The notes: a model not told the origin generated them from the letters alone. Shown: positions 16,648 to 26,287, counted from the stretch's first letter. The stretch: 64,000 nucleotides of DNA from 1-14-2-50-31-20 sp964617555 (GCA_964617555.1 CAZTYP010000071.1:15206-79205), one strand, 5' to 3'. Program-made: numbers and translations.

Positions 16648-17133
16648 ATGGAAACATTCAAATATTCTTTTTTCTCTAAAATAATTTATCGTTATTCCAA
16701 CATTCCCGTTACTCTGCTTGCCTTATATGTTTTTTCCCTTTCGTTCCTTTTTCTCTTTGATAATCTATGGTTTGTATTGCCCTTAACACTAAGCGGCGCA
16801 GTAATTATTACGGTTAATAAAGTTTTCTTTCACGGTTACCGGTTTTTTCCTTTCGAAATAAAGGTCGATAATAAAAAAATGATTTGCACGGATTTTTATA
16901 ATTCAAAAAAGAAAATTGTAATTCCCTTCGTAGACGTAGATAAAATAGAAGGCGGATTTTTTTCCGGAAAGCCTACGAAACCGATTTACATTTACGCCAA
17001 TAATACAAAAACAATTGGAATTACTCCGCACATAAAAAATCAAAATAAATTATTAACAATAATTTTAAGCAAAGTAAAAAAATCCGTTTACAATACGGCT
17101 CTTTCACAAATAGGGCTACATAATAAAAAGTAA
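16648..17133 (+). CDS. Small membrane protein with a PH-like soluble domain (unknown)
   Basis: 161 aa. Two hydrophobic helices (about residues 19-37 and 40-55) are followed by a beta-rich soluble part (FFPFEIKVDNKKMICTDFY, then KIVIPFVDVDKIEGGFFSG) that looks like a bacterial PH domain of the YdbT kind. I do not recognise a specific family. It starts 3 bp after ccmB, so it is co-transcribed with ccmAB and could be an accessory factor there, but nothing in the sequence shows a heme role. A terminator follows directly. Confidence 0.65.
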   Translation: METFKYSFFSKIIYRYSNIPVTLLALYVFSLSFLFLFDNLWFVLPLTLSGAVIITVNKVFFHGYRFFPFEIKVDNKKMICTDFYNSKKKIVIPFVDVDKIEGGFFSGKPTKPIYIYANNTKTIGITPHIKNQNKLLTIILSKVKKSVYNTALSQIGLHNKK

Positions 17134-17139
17134 AAAAAA

Positions 17140-17161
17140 ACCCATCAAAAAATGATGGGTT
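17140..17161. terminator. Bidirectional terminator between the ccmB operon and the HU gene
   Basis: ACCCATCA and TGATGGGT form a perfect stem around a short A-rich loop, with nine A residues before it. Seen from the minus strand (HU gene) it is followed by a T run, and it lies between two convergent genes, so it probably serves both. Confidence 0.75.
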
Positions 17162-17183
17162 AAATAATTCTATCTGTGTTAAA

Positions 17184-17588
17184 TTATTTTTTCTTAGGTG
17201 GATAAACAGCATCTTGAAGAGCTTTACCGACTTTAATTTTAACAACAGATTTTCTTGCTATTTTAATTGGTTCACCTGTTTGAGGGTTACGGCCTTTTCT
17301 GGCTTTTCTAACGGCAACGGTAACTTTACCTATACCCGGAATGGTGAAACCTTTTTTAGCATTTTTTGCTGCTAAGGTTGCAAGCTCAGCTAAAAATTGA
17401 GCCGATTGTTTTTTTGTTACAGATAATTTTGCTGCCAAATGATCAACAATTTGCGCCTTTGTTAAAGGTTTTTTTGGATCTGCTTTTTTAGCAACAACTT
17501 TTTTTGCTGCAGCTTTTTTTGGAGCAGCTTTCTTTGCTGCGGCTTTCTTTACAGCTTTTTTAGGTTCGGCTTTTTTTGCTTTTGCCAT
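17184..17588 (-). CDS. HU-family DNA-binding protein with a Lys/Ala-rich histone-like tail
   Basis: 134 aa. The C-terminal about 90 residues are a complete HU/IHF fold: TKAQIVDHLAAKL, FTIPGIGKVTV, the DNA-binding arm RKARKGRNPQTGEPIKI and KVGKALQDAV. The first about 42 residues are a low-complexity tail of K-A-P repeats (KKAAAKKAAPKKAAAKK and similar), like eukaryotic histone H1. Tailed HU proteins occur in several bacterial groups. Such a tail should add non-specific DNA binding and compaction. It is a single-gene unit with an AGGAAAAG ribosome-binding site. Confidence 0.93.
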   Translation of the reverse strand: MAKAKKAEPKKAVKKAAAKKAAPKKAAAKKVVAKKADPKKPLTKAQIVDHLAAKLSVTKKQSAQFLAELATLAAKNAKKGFTIPGIGKVTVAVRKARKGRNPQTGEPIKIARKSVVKIKVGKALQDAVYPPKKK

Positions 17589-17753
17589 GTCTTTTCCTAT
17601 GTTTGTTAAAGGATTTAGTGAATGTTGCTTGAAAAATAAAAAAATTATTTAAATAAAAAAACATTTTTAATTTTTTTTAACACCCGTTTTATCCAATGAT
17701 AATAGGGTAAGAATAACATTATTTGTAATTTTAGAGTGTTAATAAAGAGTAAT

Positions 17754-19811
17754 ATGTTGATAAAGGAAATGTATAAATATTTTTTTATCTGGTTTTTTCT
17801 TTTGTTTGTAATTAATACAAACGCTCAAACTATTTTAAAACTTACCGATTCCCTTTATAATAAAGGGAAAAATGAAATTGATACGTTAACCATGCCTATA
17901 AACAAATATATTGGCGATTCAACAATTATAAAAAAAGAAACTCCACGGTTTATCCGAGATAGTAGAAATAAATATTTTTCGAGCTTAAAACAAAAAGATT
18001 TTTCCACGGAAGATATTCGAAGCATATCCGATGCTTTTGTTTATCTGCCGTTTGCTTTTGTTCAAGACTTAGGACATTTCGGGCAACCCGGCGAACAAAT
18101 GTTTTACGGCTTGGGGTTTGGAAATATTTCATATTCCCGTGATGAAATTTATCTTAATAACCGTTGGCAAAATTCATTTAATTTAAACAGGCTTTCCAAC
18201 GAGGCAATTGATTCGATTACAATAACCCCGATAACAAAAGGGTTTTTGTATAATCCTCAAAACAATCCGGTAAGTGTTAAAATAAATAATTATTTTGACT
18301 TTCCGAAACGAGCAATAACGCGACTTAAATTTTTTCAAGCCAGTTTTGATGAAGGCTTTGTTAATGTGTTGTTTCACACACCGGTAACAGAAAAAATCAG
18401 TTTTGGTTTTGATGTTTCCAACTCCGCAATAGATTCAAGGTTTATTAACAGCGATTACGAATCATGGAAAATCAGCGGAGAAGTTAATTATCTGGTAAAT
18501 AATAAGTTGAATATAAAAGCAAGTTACTTTTTTACATATGATACGCTTGCTCTCTTCGGCGGGCTTGATACAAATAAAATGCTTAATGAAAATTTTTCGA
18601 AAGTTTTGTATGAAATCGTAAACGGAAAATCTTCACGTTACCAATTAACCTCTACAAATAATGCCTCAATAAAAATTTTATCACGTCTTTTCCCGAACTC
18701 GGTTACGGAGTTGATTTTTTATTATAATACGGTCTCACAAAAATTCAGACAAAATCATGAGACAGCGGTTGCTTATATTCCGACAATTATTGATGATAAT
18801 AACTATTCAACTGCGGGAATTTACTTAAAGAACTATTACTCTCAACCGTATTTTTCCCTTGATATTATTGGCAATTATGAAATTACTAAATTCGACATGG
18901 ATATAAACAATGTTAAATTAACCCAAAACGTTCTTACTGTTTCCGGCGAATTAAAATTGTTAAATAAATTTAAATATTTTGTTCCCTCGGTTTTTGGAAA
19001 AATTAGCAATTACAATAAAACACTATGTAAAAACAAAAACGAAACCTTGTTGGGTTTTGGCGGAGATATAACCGGAGAGGTAAATGACGGCATCTCGTAT
19101 TATGTCGGGTTCTCTTGGTTTCAACAACAAAACATTCTTTTCAATAATTTTTTGGCAATCTCCGAAAACAATATTAACTCGGCATCCGATAATCATGCGT
19201 TGGAATTCGGTGTGGTATTTTCGCAAGAAAAGTTTTCCGGGAAACTTGCATACTTTAGTTACAAAGCAAACAACAGAGCAATCCCATATATTCCCGATAA
19301 TTCAACCGATACACTTTTAATAAATGAATATTCCGCATACCATAATATGGATATTGTTAATAAGGGTGTCGGGTTAAGTTTTAATTATAAATTTTGGAAA
19401 ATCCTTTTGAGCGGTGGAGTATCCTATTGTTTTTCTTCGAAAAAAGAACGAGTATATGCATCTCCCGATTTTTCAATTGCGGGGAAAATTTATTACTTAG
19501 ACCATCTCTTTAACAATAACCTTTATTTAAAAGCAGGCATCAATTACAGAATTGCATCGGAACAAAATCCGTTTGTTTACGATTTTGAAAAATCACGTCA
19601 AATTACGGAACGTCTTACGCCTCTTGTCCATTATACGGTTGTTCCTTCAACATATCAAATTAATTTGTATGCGGCGGGAACAATACAAGAGCGTGCAACT
19701 ATTTTTATTACATTGGAAAATGTTTTGGATAATGCCTACTACATTGTTCCGTATTATTTTAAGCAACCCGTCACACTTAAATTTGGTGTAAATTGGTTGT
19801 TGTTCGATTAA
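17754..19811 (+). CDS. Outer-membrane TonB-dependent-receptor-like beta-barrel protein
   Basis: 685 aa from the ATG at 17754, which has an AAAGAG site; an in-frame GTG at 17736 is less likely. A signal peptide covers about residues 1-24 (FFIWFFLLFVINTNAQ). Residues 70-190 resemble a plug domain (ISDAFVYLPFAFVQDLGHFGQPGEQ, then YLNNRWQNS and LNRLSNEAIDSI). The remainder alternates strands rich in aromatic and polar residues, ending VTLKFGVNWLLFD with the terminal aromatic expected of outer-membrane barrels. I see no TonB box, so it may be a receptor of altered function. The ligand is unknown. It overlaps the converging GATase gene by 4 bp. Confidence 0.72.
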   Translation: MLIKEMYKYFFIWFFLLFVINTNAQTILKLTDSLYNKGKNEIDTLTMPINKYIGDSTIIKKETPRFIRDSRNKYFSSLKQKDFSTEDIRSISDAFVYLPFAFVQDLGHFGQPGEQMFYGLGFGNISYSRDEIYLNNRWQNSFNLNRLSNEAIDSITITPITKGFLYNPQNNPVSVKINNYFDFPKRAITRLKFFQASFDEGFVNVLFHTPVTEKISFGFDVSNSAIDSRFINSDYESWKISGEVNYLVNNKLNIKASYFFTYDTLALFGGLDTNKMLNENFSKVLYEIVNGKSSRYQLTSTNNASIKILSRLFPNSVTELIFYYNTVSQKFRQNHETAVAYIPTIIDDNNYSTAGIYLKNYYSQPYFSLDIIGNYEITKFDMDINNVKLTQNVLTVSGELKLLNKFKYFVPSVFGKISNYNKTLCKNKNETLLGFGGDITGEVNDGISYYVGFSWFQQQNILFNNFLAISENNINSASDNHALEFGVVFSQEKFSGKLAYFSYKANNRAIPYIPDNSTDTLLINEYSAYHNMDIVNKGVGLSFNYKFWKILLSGGVSYCFSSKKERVYASPDFSIAGKIYYLDHLFNNNLYLKAGINYRIASEQNPFVYDFEKSRQITERLTPLVHYTVVPSTYQINLYAAGTIQERATIFITLENVLDNAYYIVPYYFKQPVTLKFGVNWLLFD

Positions 19812-20503
19812 TAATCTTTTGTTATATAATCCAACAGAGCAAACAATTTTTTATTAATATAATCAAATCGGGATTGGTCTTTTAACATTTCTTCCGGGGT
19901 TTGGATAAAAGGAGCATCAGTCAGTTCGTGTGATGAATTCTTTATTAATTGCTGCAAAGAATTTTTTGTAACTTCCAAATGATATTGTAGTGCAAATACA
20001 TTTGTGTTGTAAAGGAATGCTTGGTTTTCACAAACATTGTTTTCGGCTAAACGTATTGCTCCGTTAGGAATTTCAAATGTATCTCCGTGCCAATGAAATA
20101 CGGGATTGTTTGTAGTAATAATTTTTTTTAATTCGTTATCATAACTGTTTTTAGTTGTGCTAATAGGAAACCACCCAATCTCTTTTTCTTTGTTCTTTTT
20201 TATTTTTGCTCCAAGCACATCGGCAATAAGTTGCGCTCCCAAACAGATTCCAAGCACGGGTATTCCTTTTTTTATTGCTTCTTTTATAAATAGTTTCTCT
20301 TCGGATAAATAAGGGAAGGTTCTTTCATCGTATATGTTCATCGGTCCTCCCATAATTATCAAGAAATCGAAACTGGAAATATCAGGAAGAGATTCATTTA
20401 AATAAAATTTTGTGGAAGAAATATTGTGTTTTTTTTGTTTTACCCAGTTTAATATTATTCCGGGTCCTTCAAAATTAACATGTTGCAGGTAATGTATTTG
20501 CAT
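19808..20503 (-). CDS. Class I glutamine amidotransferase-like protein
   Basis: 231 aa. A GATase1 domain of the stand-alone GMP-synthase-like type. The nucleophile elbow GICLGAQ (about residue 86) gives the catalytic cysteine, and LQYHLEV near residue 175 gives the catalytic His and Glu. The oxyanion strand IIMGGPMNIYDE is also present. Proteins of this group hydrolyse glutamine or gamma-glutamyl compounds, and the exact substrate cannot be read from the sequence. It is a single gene, convergent with the receptor-like gene and divergent from rlpA. Confidence 0.85.
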   Translation of the reverse strand: MQIHYLQHVNFEGPGIILNWVKQKKHNISSTKFYLNESLPDISSFDFLIIMGGPMNIYDERTFPYLSEEKLFIKEAIKKGIPVLGICLGAQLIADVLGAKIKKNKEKEIGWFPISTTKNSYDNELKKIITTNNPVFHWHGDTFEIPNGAIRLAENNVCENQAFLYNTNVFALQYHLEVTKNSLQQLIKNSSHELTDAPFIQTPEEMLKDQSRFDYINKKLFALLDYITKDY

Positions 20504-20558
20504 AATTATTTTTGTTTGTACGTAAAATAAAATTCCGTTTTGATTATATTTTAAAATA

Positions 20559-20566
20559 CAAATTTA
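20559..20566 (-). promoter_or_regulatory. Putative -7 promoter element of the GATase gene
   Basis: TAAATTTG on the minus strand, an exact TAnnTTTG match about 56 nt before the start codon. The -33 element is not evident. Confidence 0.35.
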
Positions 20567-20575
20567 GGAACTTGA

Positions 20576-21037
20576 TTGAAAAATATACTATTGTTTTTGC
20601 TTGTAATCATTGCTTCCGGATGTGTATCGTCACCACGATTCTATTTGCATTCGGAGAAGAAAAATTTTCATAAAGAGAAAAAAGAAGTTTCCGTAACCCC
20701 TGTTGATACTCTTTTTAATTTATCTGCTTTTCCCGAAACGGTTGAAGGATATGCCTCTTTTTACGCCGGTAAATTCGACGGAAAAAAAACAGCCAGCGGC
20801 GAAATTTATAATATGTACGAATTAACCGCCGCACATAGGACATATCCGTTTAACACTATGCTGCGGGTTACAAATCTTGCAAATAATAAATCCGTTATTG
20901 TTCGTGTAAACGATAGAGGTCCTGTTCCCGAGGGAAGAATAATTGACCTATCTCTTGGTGCGGCAAAACAATTGGGAATGGAAACAACCGGAGTGCAGAA
21001 AGTCCGCATTGAAGTGATTGAATGGGGAATAAAATAA
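20576..21037 (+). CDS. rlpA: RlpA-like septal lipoprotein (DPBB domain)
   Basis: 153 aa. The start is a TTG at 20576 following TTAGGAAC. A lipoprotein signal leads to Cys16 (LVIIASGC). After a charged linker the double-psi beta-barrel domain is complete: GYASFYAGKFDGKKTASGE, the LTAAHRTYPFNTMLRVTN strand and IVRVNDRGPVPEGRIIDLS with the conserved acidic residue. RlpA proteins act at the septum, and some are lytic transglycosylases that cut naked glycan strands. There is no SPOR domain here, so it is a short form. A terminator follows. Confidence 0.9.
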   Translation: MKNILLFLLVIIASGCVSSPRFYLHSEKKNFHKEKKEVSVTPVDTLFNLSAFPETVEGYASFYAGKFDGKKTASGEIYNMYELTAAHRTYPFNTMLRVTNLANNKSVIVRVNDRGPVPEGRIIDLSLGAAKQLGMETTGVQKVRIEVIEWGIK

Positions 21038-21072
21038 AATTAATAATCGCTCAGATTGTTAGGCATATATAT

Positions 21073-21107
21073 AAAAAAAGCTCGAGTAAAATTACCCGAG
21101 CTTTTTT
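21073..21107. terminator. Bidirectional terminator between rlpA and acnA
   Basis: A-rich arm plus GCTCG pairs with CGAGC plus a T run (11 bp), with a small inner GTAA/TTAC stem. Poly-A on the left and poly-T on the right make it work in both directions between these two convergent genes. Confidence 0.9.
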
Positions 21108-21112
21108 AAGTT

Positions 21113-23383
21113 TTATTTGTTCTCTTTATTTTGAGATGCAATTAGATTTAAAGCGCTACCGGCTTTAAACCATTCAATTTGATTTTCATTCATTGTATGA
21201 TTAAGAACAACTTCGTCCGTGGTTCCGTCGGCATGTTTAAGTATCAATTTTAATTTACTTCCCGGTGCCAATTCTTTTATTCCGAGTATGCTCAATTTAT
21301 CGTCTTCCTGAATTAAATCGTAATCGGCAGGGTTATCGAAAGTTAACGGCAGCATGCCTTGTTTTTTCAAATTGGTTTCGTGAATACGAGCAAAACTTCT
21401 GGCAATAATTGCTTTTCCGCCAAGGTATCTCGGTTCCATTGCGGCATGTTCTCTGCTTGAGCCTTCGCCGTAGTTTTCATCGCCAACGGCAATCCACGGA
21501 ACACCGTTTTTCTTATACTCGCGTGCAACATCACTGGTTCGTTTGTATTCTCCGGTAAGTTGACTTTTAACTTCCCCCGCTTTTCCGGTAAAAGCGTTTA
21601 TTGCTCCAAGAAATAAATTGTCTGAAAGATTATCCAAATGACCTCTGTATTTTAACCAAGGGCCCGCCATAGAGATGTGGTCGGTAGTACATTTTCCCAA
21701 TGCTTTTAATAACAATGCGGCATCTTCAATATCGTTTCCGTCCCATGCTGGAAAACGTTCTAACAACTGAAGTCTGTCGCTGTTTGGATTAACTTTTACT
21801 TCAATGTTGGAGCCGTCCTCCGGCGGAGCCGTGTATCCGCTTAAATCGGGGACAAATCCTTTTTCCGGAAGTTCGTCTCCAAAGGGGGATTTTAATTTAA
21901 ATTCGTTTCCTTCAGCGTCCGTAAGAGCATCTGTTTCCGGATTAAAAGTTATTTTTCCGGCAACAGCCAAAGCGGTTGTAATTTCTGGAGAAGCAACAAA
22001 AGCCAAAGTGTTCGGATTTCCGTCTTGGCGTTTTGCAAAGTTTCGGTTAAAGGAATTTACGATACTGTTTCGTTTGTTTTCGGGGTTATCCATACGTTGC
22101 CACATTCCTATACAAGGGCCGCAAGCATTAGCCATTACCACGCCGCCGAAATCGACTAAGGTTTTTAATTGTCCGTCACGTTCAATTGTTGCCCTAACTT
22201 GTGCCGAACCCGGTGAAATAATAAATTCCGATTTTGCTTTAAGTCCTTTATCCAAAGCCTGGCGGGCAACACTGGCGGCTCTGTCAATATCTTCGTAACT
22301 GGAGTTTGTACAACTTCCGATTAATCCCACGCTTAATTTTTCGGGAAAATCATTCTCTTTTGCAGCTTCTTTCATTTTGGAAAGAGGCCATGCTCTGTCC
22401 GGAGAATAAGGGCCGTTCAAATGCGGAGTTAATTCGTCCAAATTAATTTCAAGAATTTGATCGTAATATTTGTCCGGAGATTCATAAACCTCAGCATCGG
22501 CTTTTAGGTTTTCTGCATTTTGAAGAGCCAACTCGGCAACATCTTCTCTTCTGGTTTTTTTAAGATAAGAAACCATCCTTTCGTCAAACGGGAACAAAGA
22601 GGTGGTAGCACCAATTTCAGCCCCCATGTTACAAATAGTTCCTTTACCGGTTGCTGAAATTGACTTGGTCCCTTCGCCGAAATATTCCACAATTGCACCG
22701 GTACCGCCTTTTACTGTAAGTTCACCGGCAACTTTAAGAATTACATCTTTCGGAGAAGTCCAGCCGGAGAGTTTTCCCGTTAATTTTATACCGATTAATT
22801 TAGGCCACTTAAGTTCCCACGGCATTCCCGCCATAACATCAACCGCATCGGCACCGCCAACACCAATTGCAACCATTCCCAAGCCTCCGGCATTAGGAGT
22901 GTGGGAGTCCGTTCCGATCATCATACCGCCGGGGAATGCGTAATTTTCGAGAACAACCTGGTGAATAATTCCCGCACCGGGTCCCCAAAAACCGGCACCG
23001 TATTTTTGAGTAACGGATTCAAGAAAATCATAAACTTCTTTGTTCTCTTCTTTAGCTCTTTTCAAATCCGCTTCCGCATTATCTCTTGCCTGTATAAGGT
23101 GATCGGCATGTGCAGTTGTGGGTACCGCAACTTTTTTTCTGCCGGCATGCATAAATTGAAGCATTGCCATTTGTGCGGTAGCGTCTTGCATTGCAATTCT
23201 GTCCGGTGCCAATTCTACATACTCTGCGCCCCGTTTGTATTCACGCGTAGGTTCCTCCCAAAGGTGGGAGTATAAGATTTTTTCCGCATAAGTCATCGGT
23301 CTTCCGAGAATTTTTCGTGCTTTTTCTATCTTTTCGGATAGACCGGCATATACTTTTTCAATCATATCAAAATTTTCGGCCAT
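21113..23383 (-). CDS. acnA: Aconitate hydratase (mitochondrial-type)
   Basis: 756 aa. It interconverts citrate and isocitrate in the TCA cycle with a [4Fe-4S] cluster. The cluster cysteines are visible in GSCTNSSYED (one) and ANACGPCIGMW (two). The substrate-binding segments GTDSHTPNAGGLGMVAIGVGG and NRNFAKRQDGNP are present, and the swivel domain has GDENYGEGSSREHAAMEPR. Length and the early YSHLWEEP segment fit the mitochondrial-type subgroup. The gene symbol is generic. It lies 138 bp after alaS with its own promoter-like element, so it may be separately transcribed. Confidence 0.94.
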   Translation of the reverse strand: MAENFDMIEKVYAGLSEKIEKARKILGRPMTYAEKILYSHLWEEPTREYKRGAEYVELAPDRIAMQDATAQMAMLQFMHAGRKKVAVPTTAHADHLIQARDNAEADLKRAKEENKEVYDFLESVTQKYGAGFWGPGAGIIHQVVLENYAFPGGMMIGTDSHTPNAGGLGMVAIGVGGADAVDVMAGMPWELKWPKLIGIKLTGKLSGWTSPKDVILKVAGELTVKGGTGAIVEYFGEGTKSISATGKGTICNMGAEIGATTSLFPFDERMVSYLKKTRREDVAELALQNAENLKADAEVYESPDKYYDQILEINLDELTPHLNGPYSPDRAWPLSKMKEAAKENDFPEKLSVGLIGSCTNSSYEDIDRAASVARQALDKGLKAKSEFIISPGSAQVRATIERDGQLKTLVDFGGVVMANACGPCIGMWQRMDNPENKRNSIVNSFNRNFAKRQDGNPNTLAFVASPEITTALAVAGKITFNPETDALTDAEGNEFKLKSPFGDELPEKGFVPDLSGYTAPPEDGSNIEVKVNPNSDRLQLLERFPAWDGNDIEDAALLLKALGKCTTDHISMAGPWLKYRGHLDNLSDNLFLGAINAFTGKAGEVKSQLTGEYKRTSDVAREYKKNGVPWIAVGDENYGEGSSREHAAMEPRYLGGKAIIARSFARIHETNLKKQGMLPLTFDNPADYDLIQEDDKLSILGIKELAPGSKLKLILKHADGTTDEVVLNHTMNENQIEWFKAGSALNLIASQNKENK

Positions 23384-23418
23384 TTTTTTCTCCTTTGTAT
23401 ATAATTAAATGTAATTAA

Positions 23419-23426
23419 CAAATTTA
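23419..23426 (-). promoter_or_regulatory. Putative -7 promoter element of acnA
   Basis: TAAATTTG on the minus strand, an exact TAnnTTTG match about 36 nt before the acnA start codon. No good -33 element was seen. Confidence 0.35.
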
Positions 23427-23521
23427 CTGAAATTTTTAAAATTCTGCTTTGAAGTAAAAATTATCGGATTTAATTCCGAATTATACCATTATAAAACAAA
23501 GCATCAAAAAGGTTGTAAAAT

Positions 23522-26131
23522 TTATTCAAGTAAATCGGTAAGAATCTCTTTTGTTGCTTCAAGAGCATAATCAATTTTGGAGATATCTCGTCCGCCGGCG
23601 GTTGCAAGATGAGGGCGTCCGCCGCCGCCGCCGCCGACAAGTTTGGCAATTGCACCAACAATTTTACCAGCTTGTAGTTTTTTCTCTTTTATCAAATCGT
23701 CCGAAACAACGGCAACAATACCAACTTTTTTACCGATATCGGAAATTATTATTCCCACACCGCTTTTTATTTTATTGCGTAAGTTATCTCCAAGTTGTTT
23801 TAATTCGTCCATATTGGAAACAGAAACTTTTCCTCTAATTAAATTAATGCCGGAAACAATTTCGGAGTTTTTAATAATTTCGTCCACGGCACCTAATTTT
23901 ATTTTTAATTCAAATTCTGCAATTTCCTTTTCTAACTTTCGTTTTTCGTTATTGGCGGAATTTAATTTTGCTTTTAACTCGGTAATAATTTTTTCTTGGT
24001 TGTAAATATATTTTTCAACACCATTACAGGTAATCGCTTCAATTCTGCGTGTACCGCTTGCAACGGAAGATTCGCTTACGATTTTAAATATTCCTATTTC
24101 AGAAGTATTATTTACGTGAGTACCTCCGCAAAATTCCATTGAGTAATTTCCGAATTGTATTACATTAACGCTATCTCCGTATTTATCTCCAAAAAACATT
24201 AATGCTCCCATCTCTTTCGCTTTTTCAAAAGGAATATTGATATGATGTGTTACCGGAAGGGATTCACAAATTTTTTCGTTTACTTCGCGTTCAATTCGTT
24301 TTATTTCGTCGTCGGTTACTTTTTGATAATGGGAGAAATCGAATCGCAATCTTTCAGGGCCCACATATGAGCCGGCTTGTTTTACATGTTCGCCGAGTAT
24401 TTTCCGTAATGCGGAATGCATTAGGTGGGTTGCCGAGTGATTACGTTTAATATTCATTCGTCTTTGTTTGTCAATAGAAAGTTTAAGTTTTTCACCGGGA
24501 TTAAAGTTTAATTTTTCTTTTGTTTTTACAACGTGAATTATTTTATCGTCAATTTTAAAAACATCAACAACATCATATTTTCTATTGTCTTTAATAACAA
24601 AACCAGTATCGTTAACTTGTCCGCCGGATTCAACATAGAAAGGGGTTTTATCAAAAAGAAGCATAACGGCTTCGTCTGTTTCTTTTATCGCCAAAAGAGT
24701 TGCTTCTGTATAATCTTGAGTATAACCGATAAATTCCGTGGCAACGGAAGTATTGCCTGTAAAGCCGTTAAGGGATTGAACTTTTATTTCCGCTTCGGAA
24801 ATTTTACTTTTTGTTGAATTTCTGGCTCGTTGGCGTTGCTCTGCCATTAATTTATTAAACCGTGCTTCATCAATGGAAAGCCCTTTTTCTTCAGCCATTA
24901 TATTTGTAAGATCAACAGGGAATCCGTAAGTATCGTAAAGTTTAAAAACATCATCGCCGGAAATTATATTTGTCTTTTTCGCTTTTACTTTTTGTGCAAT
25001 TTGCTCAAAAAGTTCTATACCTCTGTCAAGGGTTTTATTAAAACTTTCTTCCTCGGCTTTGATAATTTTTTCTATGTTTTCTCTGTTTTTTACTATTTCG
25101 GGGAAAACATCCCCCATTGTATTTATGAGTACATCTACAAGTTTAAACATAAAAGGTTGTGTAAGATTTATTTTTCTGCCGAAGCGAGCGGCGCGGCGCA
25201 ATATTCTGCGTAAAACATATCCGCGTCCTTCGTTGCCGGGTGTTGCACCGTCGGCAATAGCAAAAGTAAGTGTGCGTATATGATCGGCAATAACCCGCAT
25301 GGATATTATGTTTTCTTCCCCTTCATATTTTGTATCGGCAATTTCTGCAATTTTATTGATAACAGGTGTAAACACATCCGTTTCATAATTTGATTTTTTG
25401 TTTTGTAAAACGGCAACAATTCTTTCAAAACCCATTCCCGTATCTACATGTTTTGCCGGAAGGTCGTGCAAATTACCCTCGGCATCTCTGTTGTATTGGA
25501 TAAAGACAAGATTCCAAATTTCAATACATTCTTCCACGCCGGCGTTAACCCATTTGGGGTTATCGTAATCATCGCCAAGATTTATATGTATTTCTGAGCA
25601 CGGACCGCACGGACCGGTTTCGCCCATTTCCCAAAAATTATCTTTTTCGTCAAACCGTAGGATGTGAGCGGGGTTTATGTCGGTTTGGTTTTTCCATATT
25701 TCCATTGCTTCATCATCAGTTCTGTAAACGGTAGCCCACAAGCGTTTTTTAGGTAATTTCCAAACCTGTGTAAGTAATTCCCATGCCCATGTGATGGCTT
25801 CTTTTTTATAATAACCTGCTTCGGGATTGTTGGGGTCTCCAAGCGACCAGTTTCCCAACATTTCAAAAAATGTATGATGATAAGTGTCTCTGCCGACTTC
25901 TTCCAAGTCGTTGTGTTTGCCGCTTACTCTTATACATTTTTGGGTGTTGGCAACACGGTTATAATCCCGTTTTCCTTTTCCCAAAAAAACATCTTTAAAT
26001 TGATTCATACCGGCATTGATAAAAAGCAATGTCGGGTCGTCGAAAGGAACAACAGGGGCGCTTTCTATTATTCTATGTTCTTTTTTTGCAAAAAAGTCTA
26101 AAAATTGTTTTCTGATTTCTTTTGATGTCAT
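23522..26131 (-). CDS. alaS: Alanyl-tRNA synthetase
   Basis: 869 aa from the ATG at 26131, with an AGG site in front. It charges tRNA-Ala. The class II catalytic core is present (RKQFLDFFAKKEHRIIESAPVVP, then INAGMNQFKDVFLG and the GPCGPCSEIH loop). The editing domain carries RNHSATHLMHSALR (HxxxH) and MEFCGGTHVNNTSEIG (CxxxH), the zinc site. A C-Ala domain follows, ending in a glycine-rich patch (GGGGGGRPHLATAGG). Length is normal. It has its own TATATTTG promoter-like element, isolated from hppA by a terminator. Confidence 0.97.
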   Translation of the reverse strand: MTSKEIRKQFLDFFAKKEHRIIESAPVVPFDDPTLLFINAGMNQFKDVFLGKGKRDYNRVANTQKCIRVSGKHNDLEEVGRDTYHHTFFEMLGNWSLGDPNNPEAGYYKKEAITWAWELLTQVWKLPKKRLWATVYRTDDEAMEIWKNQTDINPAHILRFDEKDNFWEMGETGPCGPCSEIHINLGDDYDNPKWVNAGVEECIEIWNLVFIQYNRDAEGNLHDLPAKHVDTGMGFERIVAVLQNKKSNYETDVFTPVINKIAEIADTKYEGEENIISMRVIADHIRTLTFAIADGATPGNEGRGYVLRRILRRAARFGRKINLTQPFMFKLVDVLINTMGDVFPEIVKNRENIEKIIKAEEESFNKTLDRGIELFEQIAQKVKAKKTNIISGDDVFKLYDTYGFPVDLTNIMAEEKGLSIDEARFNKLMAEQRQRARNSTKSKISEAEIKVQSLNGFTGNTSVATEFIGYTQDYTEATLLAIKETDEAVMLLFDKTPFYVESGGQVNDTGFVIKDNRKYDVVDVFKIDDKIIHVVKTKEKLNFNPGEKLKLSIDKQRRMNIKRNHSATHLMHSALRKILGEHVKQAGSYVGPERLRFDFSHYQKVTDDEIKRIEREVNEKICESLPVTHHINIPFEKAKEMGALMFFGDKYGDSVNVIQFGNYSMEFCGGTHVNNTSEIGIFKIVSESSVASGTRRIEAITCNGVEKYIYNQEKIITELKAKLNSANNEKRKLEKEIAEFELKIKLGAVDEIIKNSEIVSGINLIRGKVSVSNMDELKQLGDNLRNKIKSGVGIIISDIGKKVGIVAVVSDDLIKEKKLQAGKIVGAIAKLVGGGGGGRPHLATAGGRDISKIDYALEATKEILTDLLE

Positions 26132-26170
26132 CAAATTTACCTGAAATATTATTATATTTTTTAATGATTA

Positions 26171-26178
26171 CAAATATA
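26171..26178 (-). promoter_or_regulatory. Putative -7 promoter element of alaS
   Basis: TATATTTG on the minus strand, an exact TAnnTTTG match about 40 nt before the alaS ATG, placed just after the hppA terminator. Confidence 0.45.
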
Positions 26179-26243
26179 AGAAAATGTTGTTGCGGTTACT
26201 AACAATGTGTTTAGATTCTGTTTTTTTTGAATAAAAAAAGAGA

Positions 26244-26287
26244 GAAAAAATGACGGTTGCCGTAAAAGAATAATTTACAACAACCGT
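26244..26287 (-). terminator. Rho-independent terminator of hppA
   Basis: ACGGTTG pairs with CAACCGT, and the stem continues with a TTGTAAA/TTTACGG inner part using two G-U pairs, for about 14 bp in all. On the minus strand a T-rich tail follows. It lies 22 bp past the hppA stop codon. Confidence 0.85.

Noticed and set aside
23464..23479. TCGGA/TCCGA hairpin between alaS and acnA
   Set aside because: Only five pairs and a weak T tail; too poor to call a terminator.
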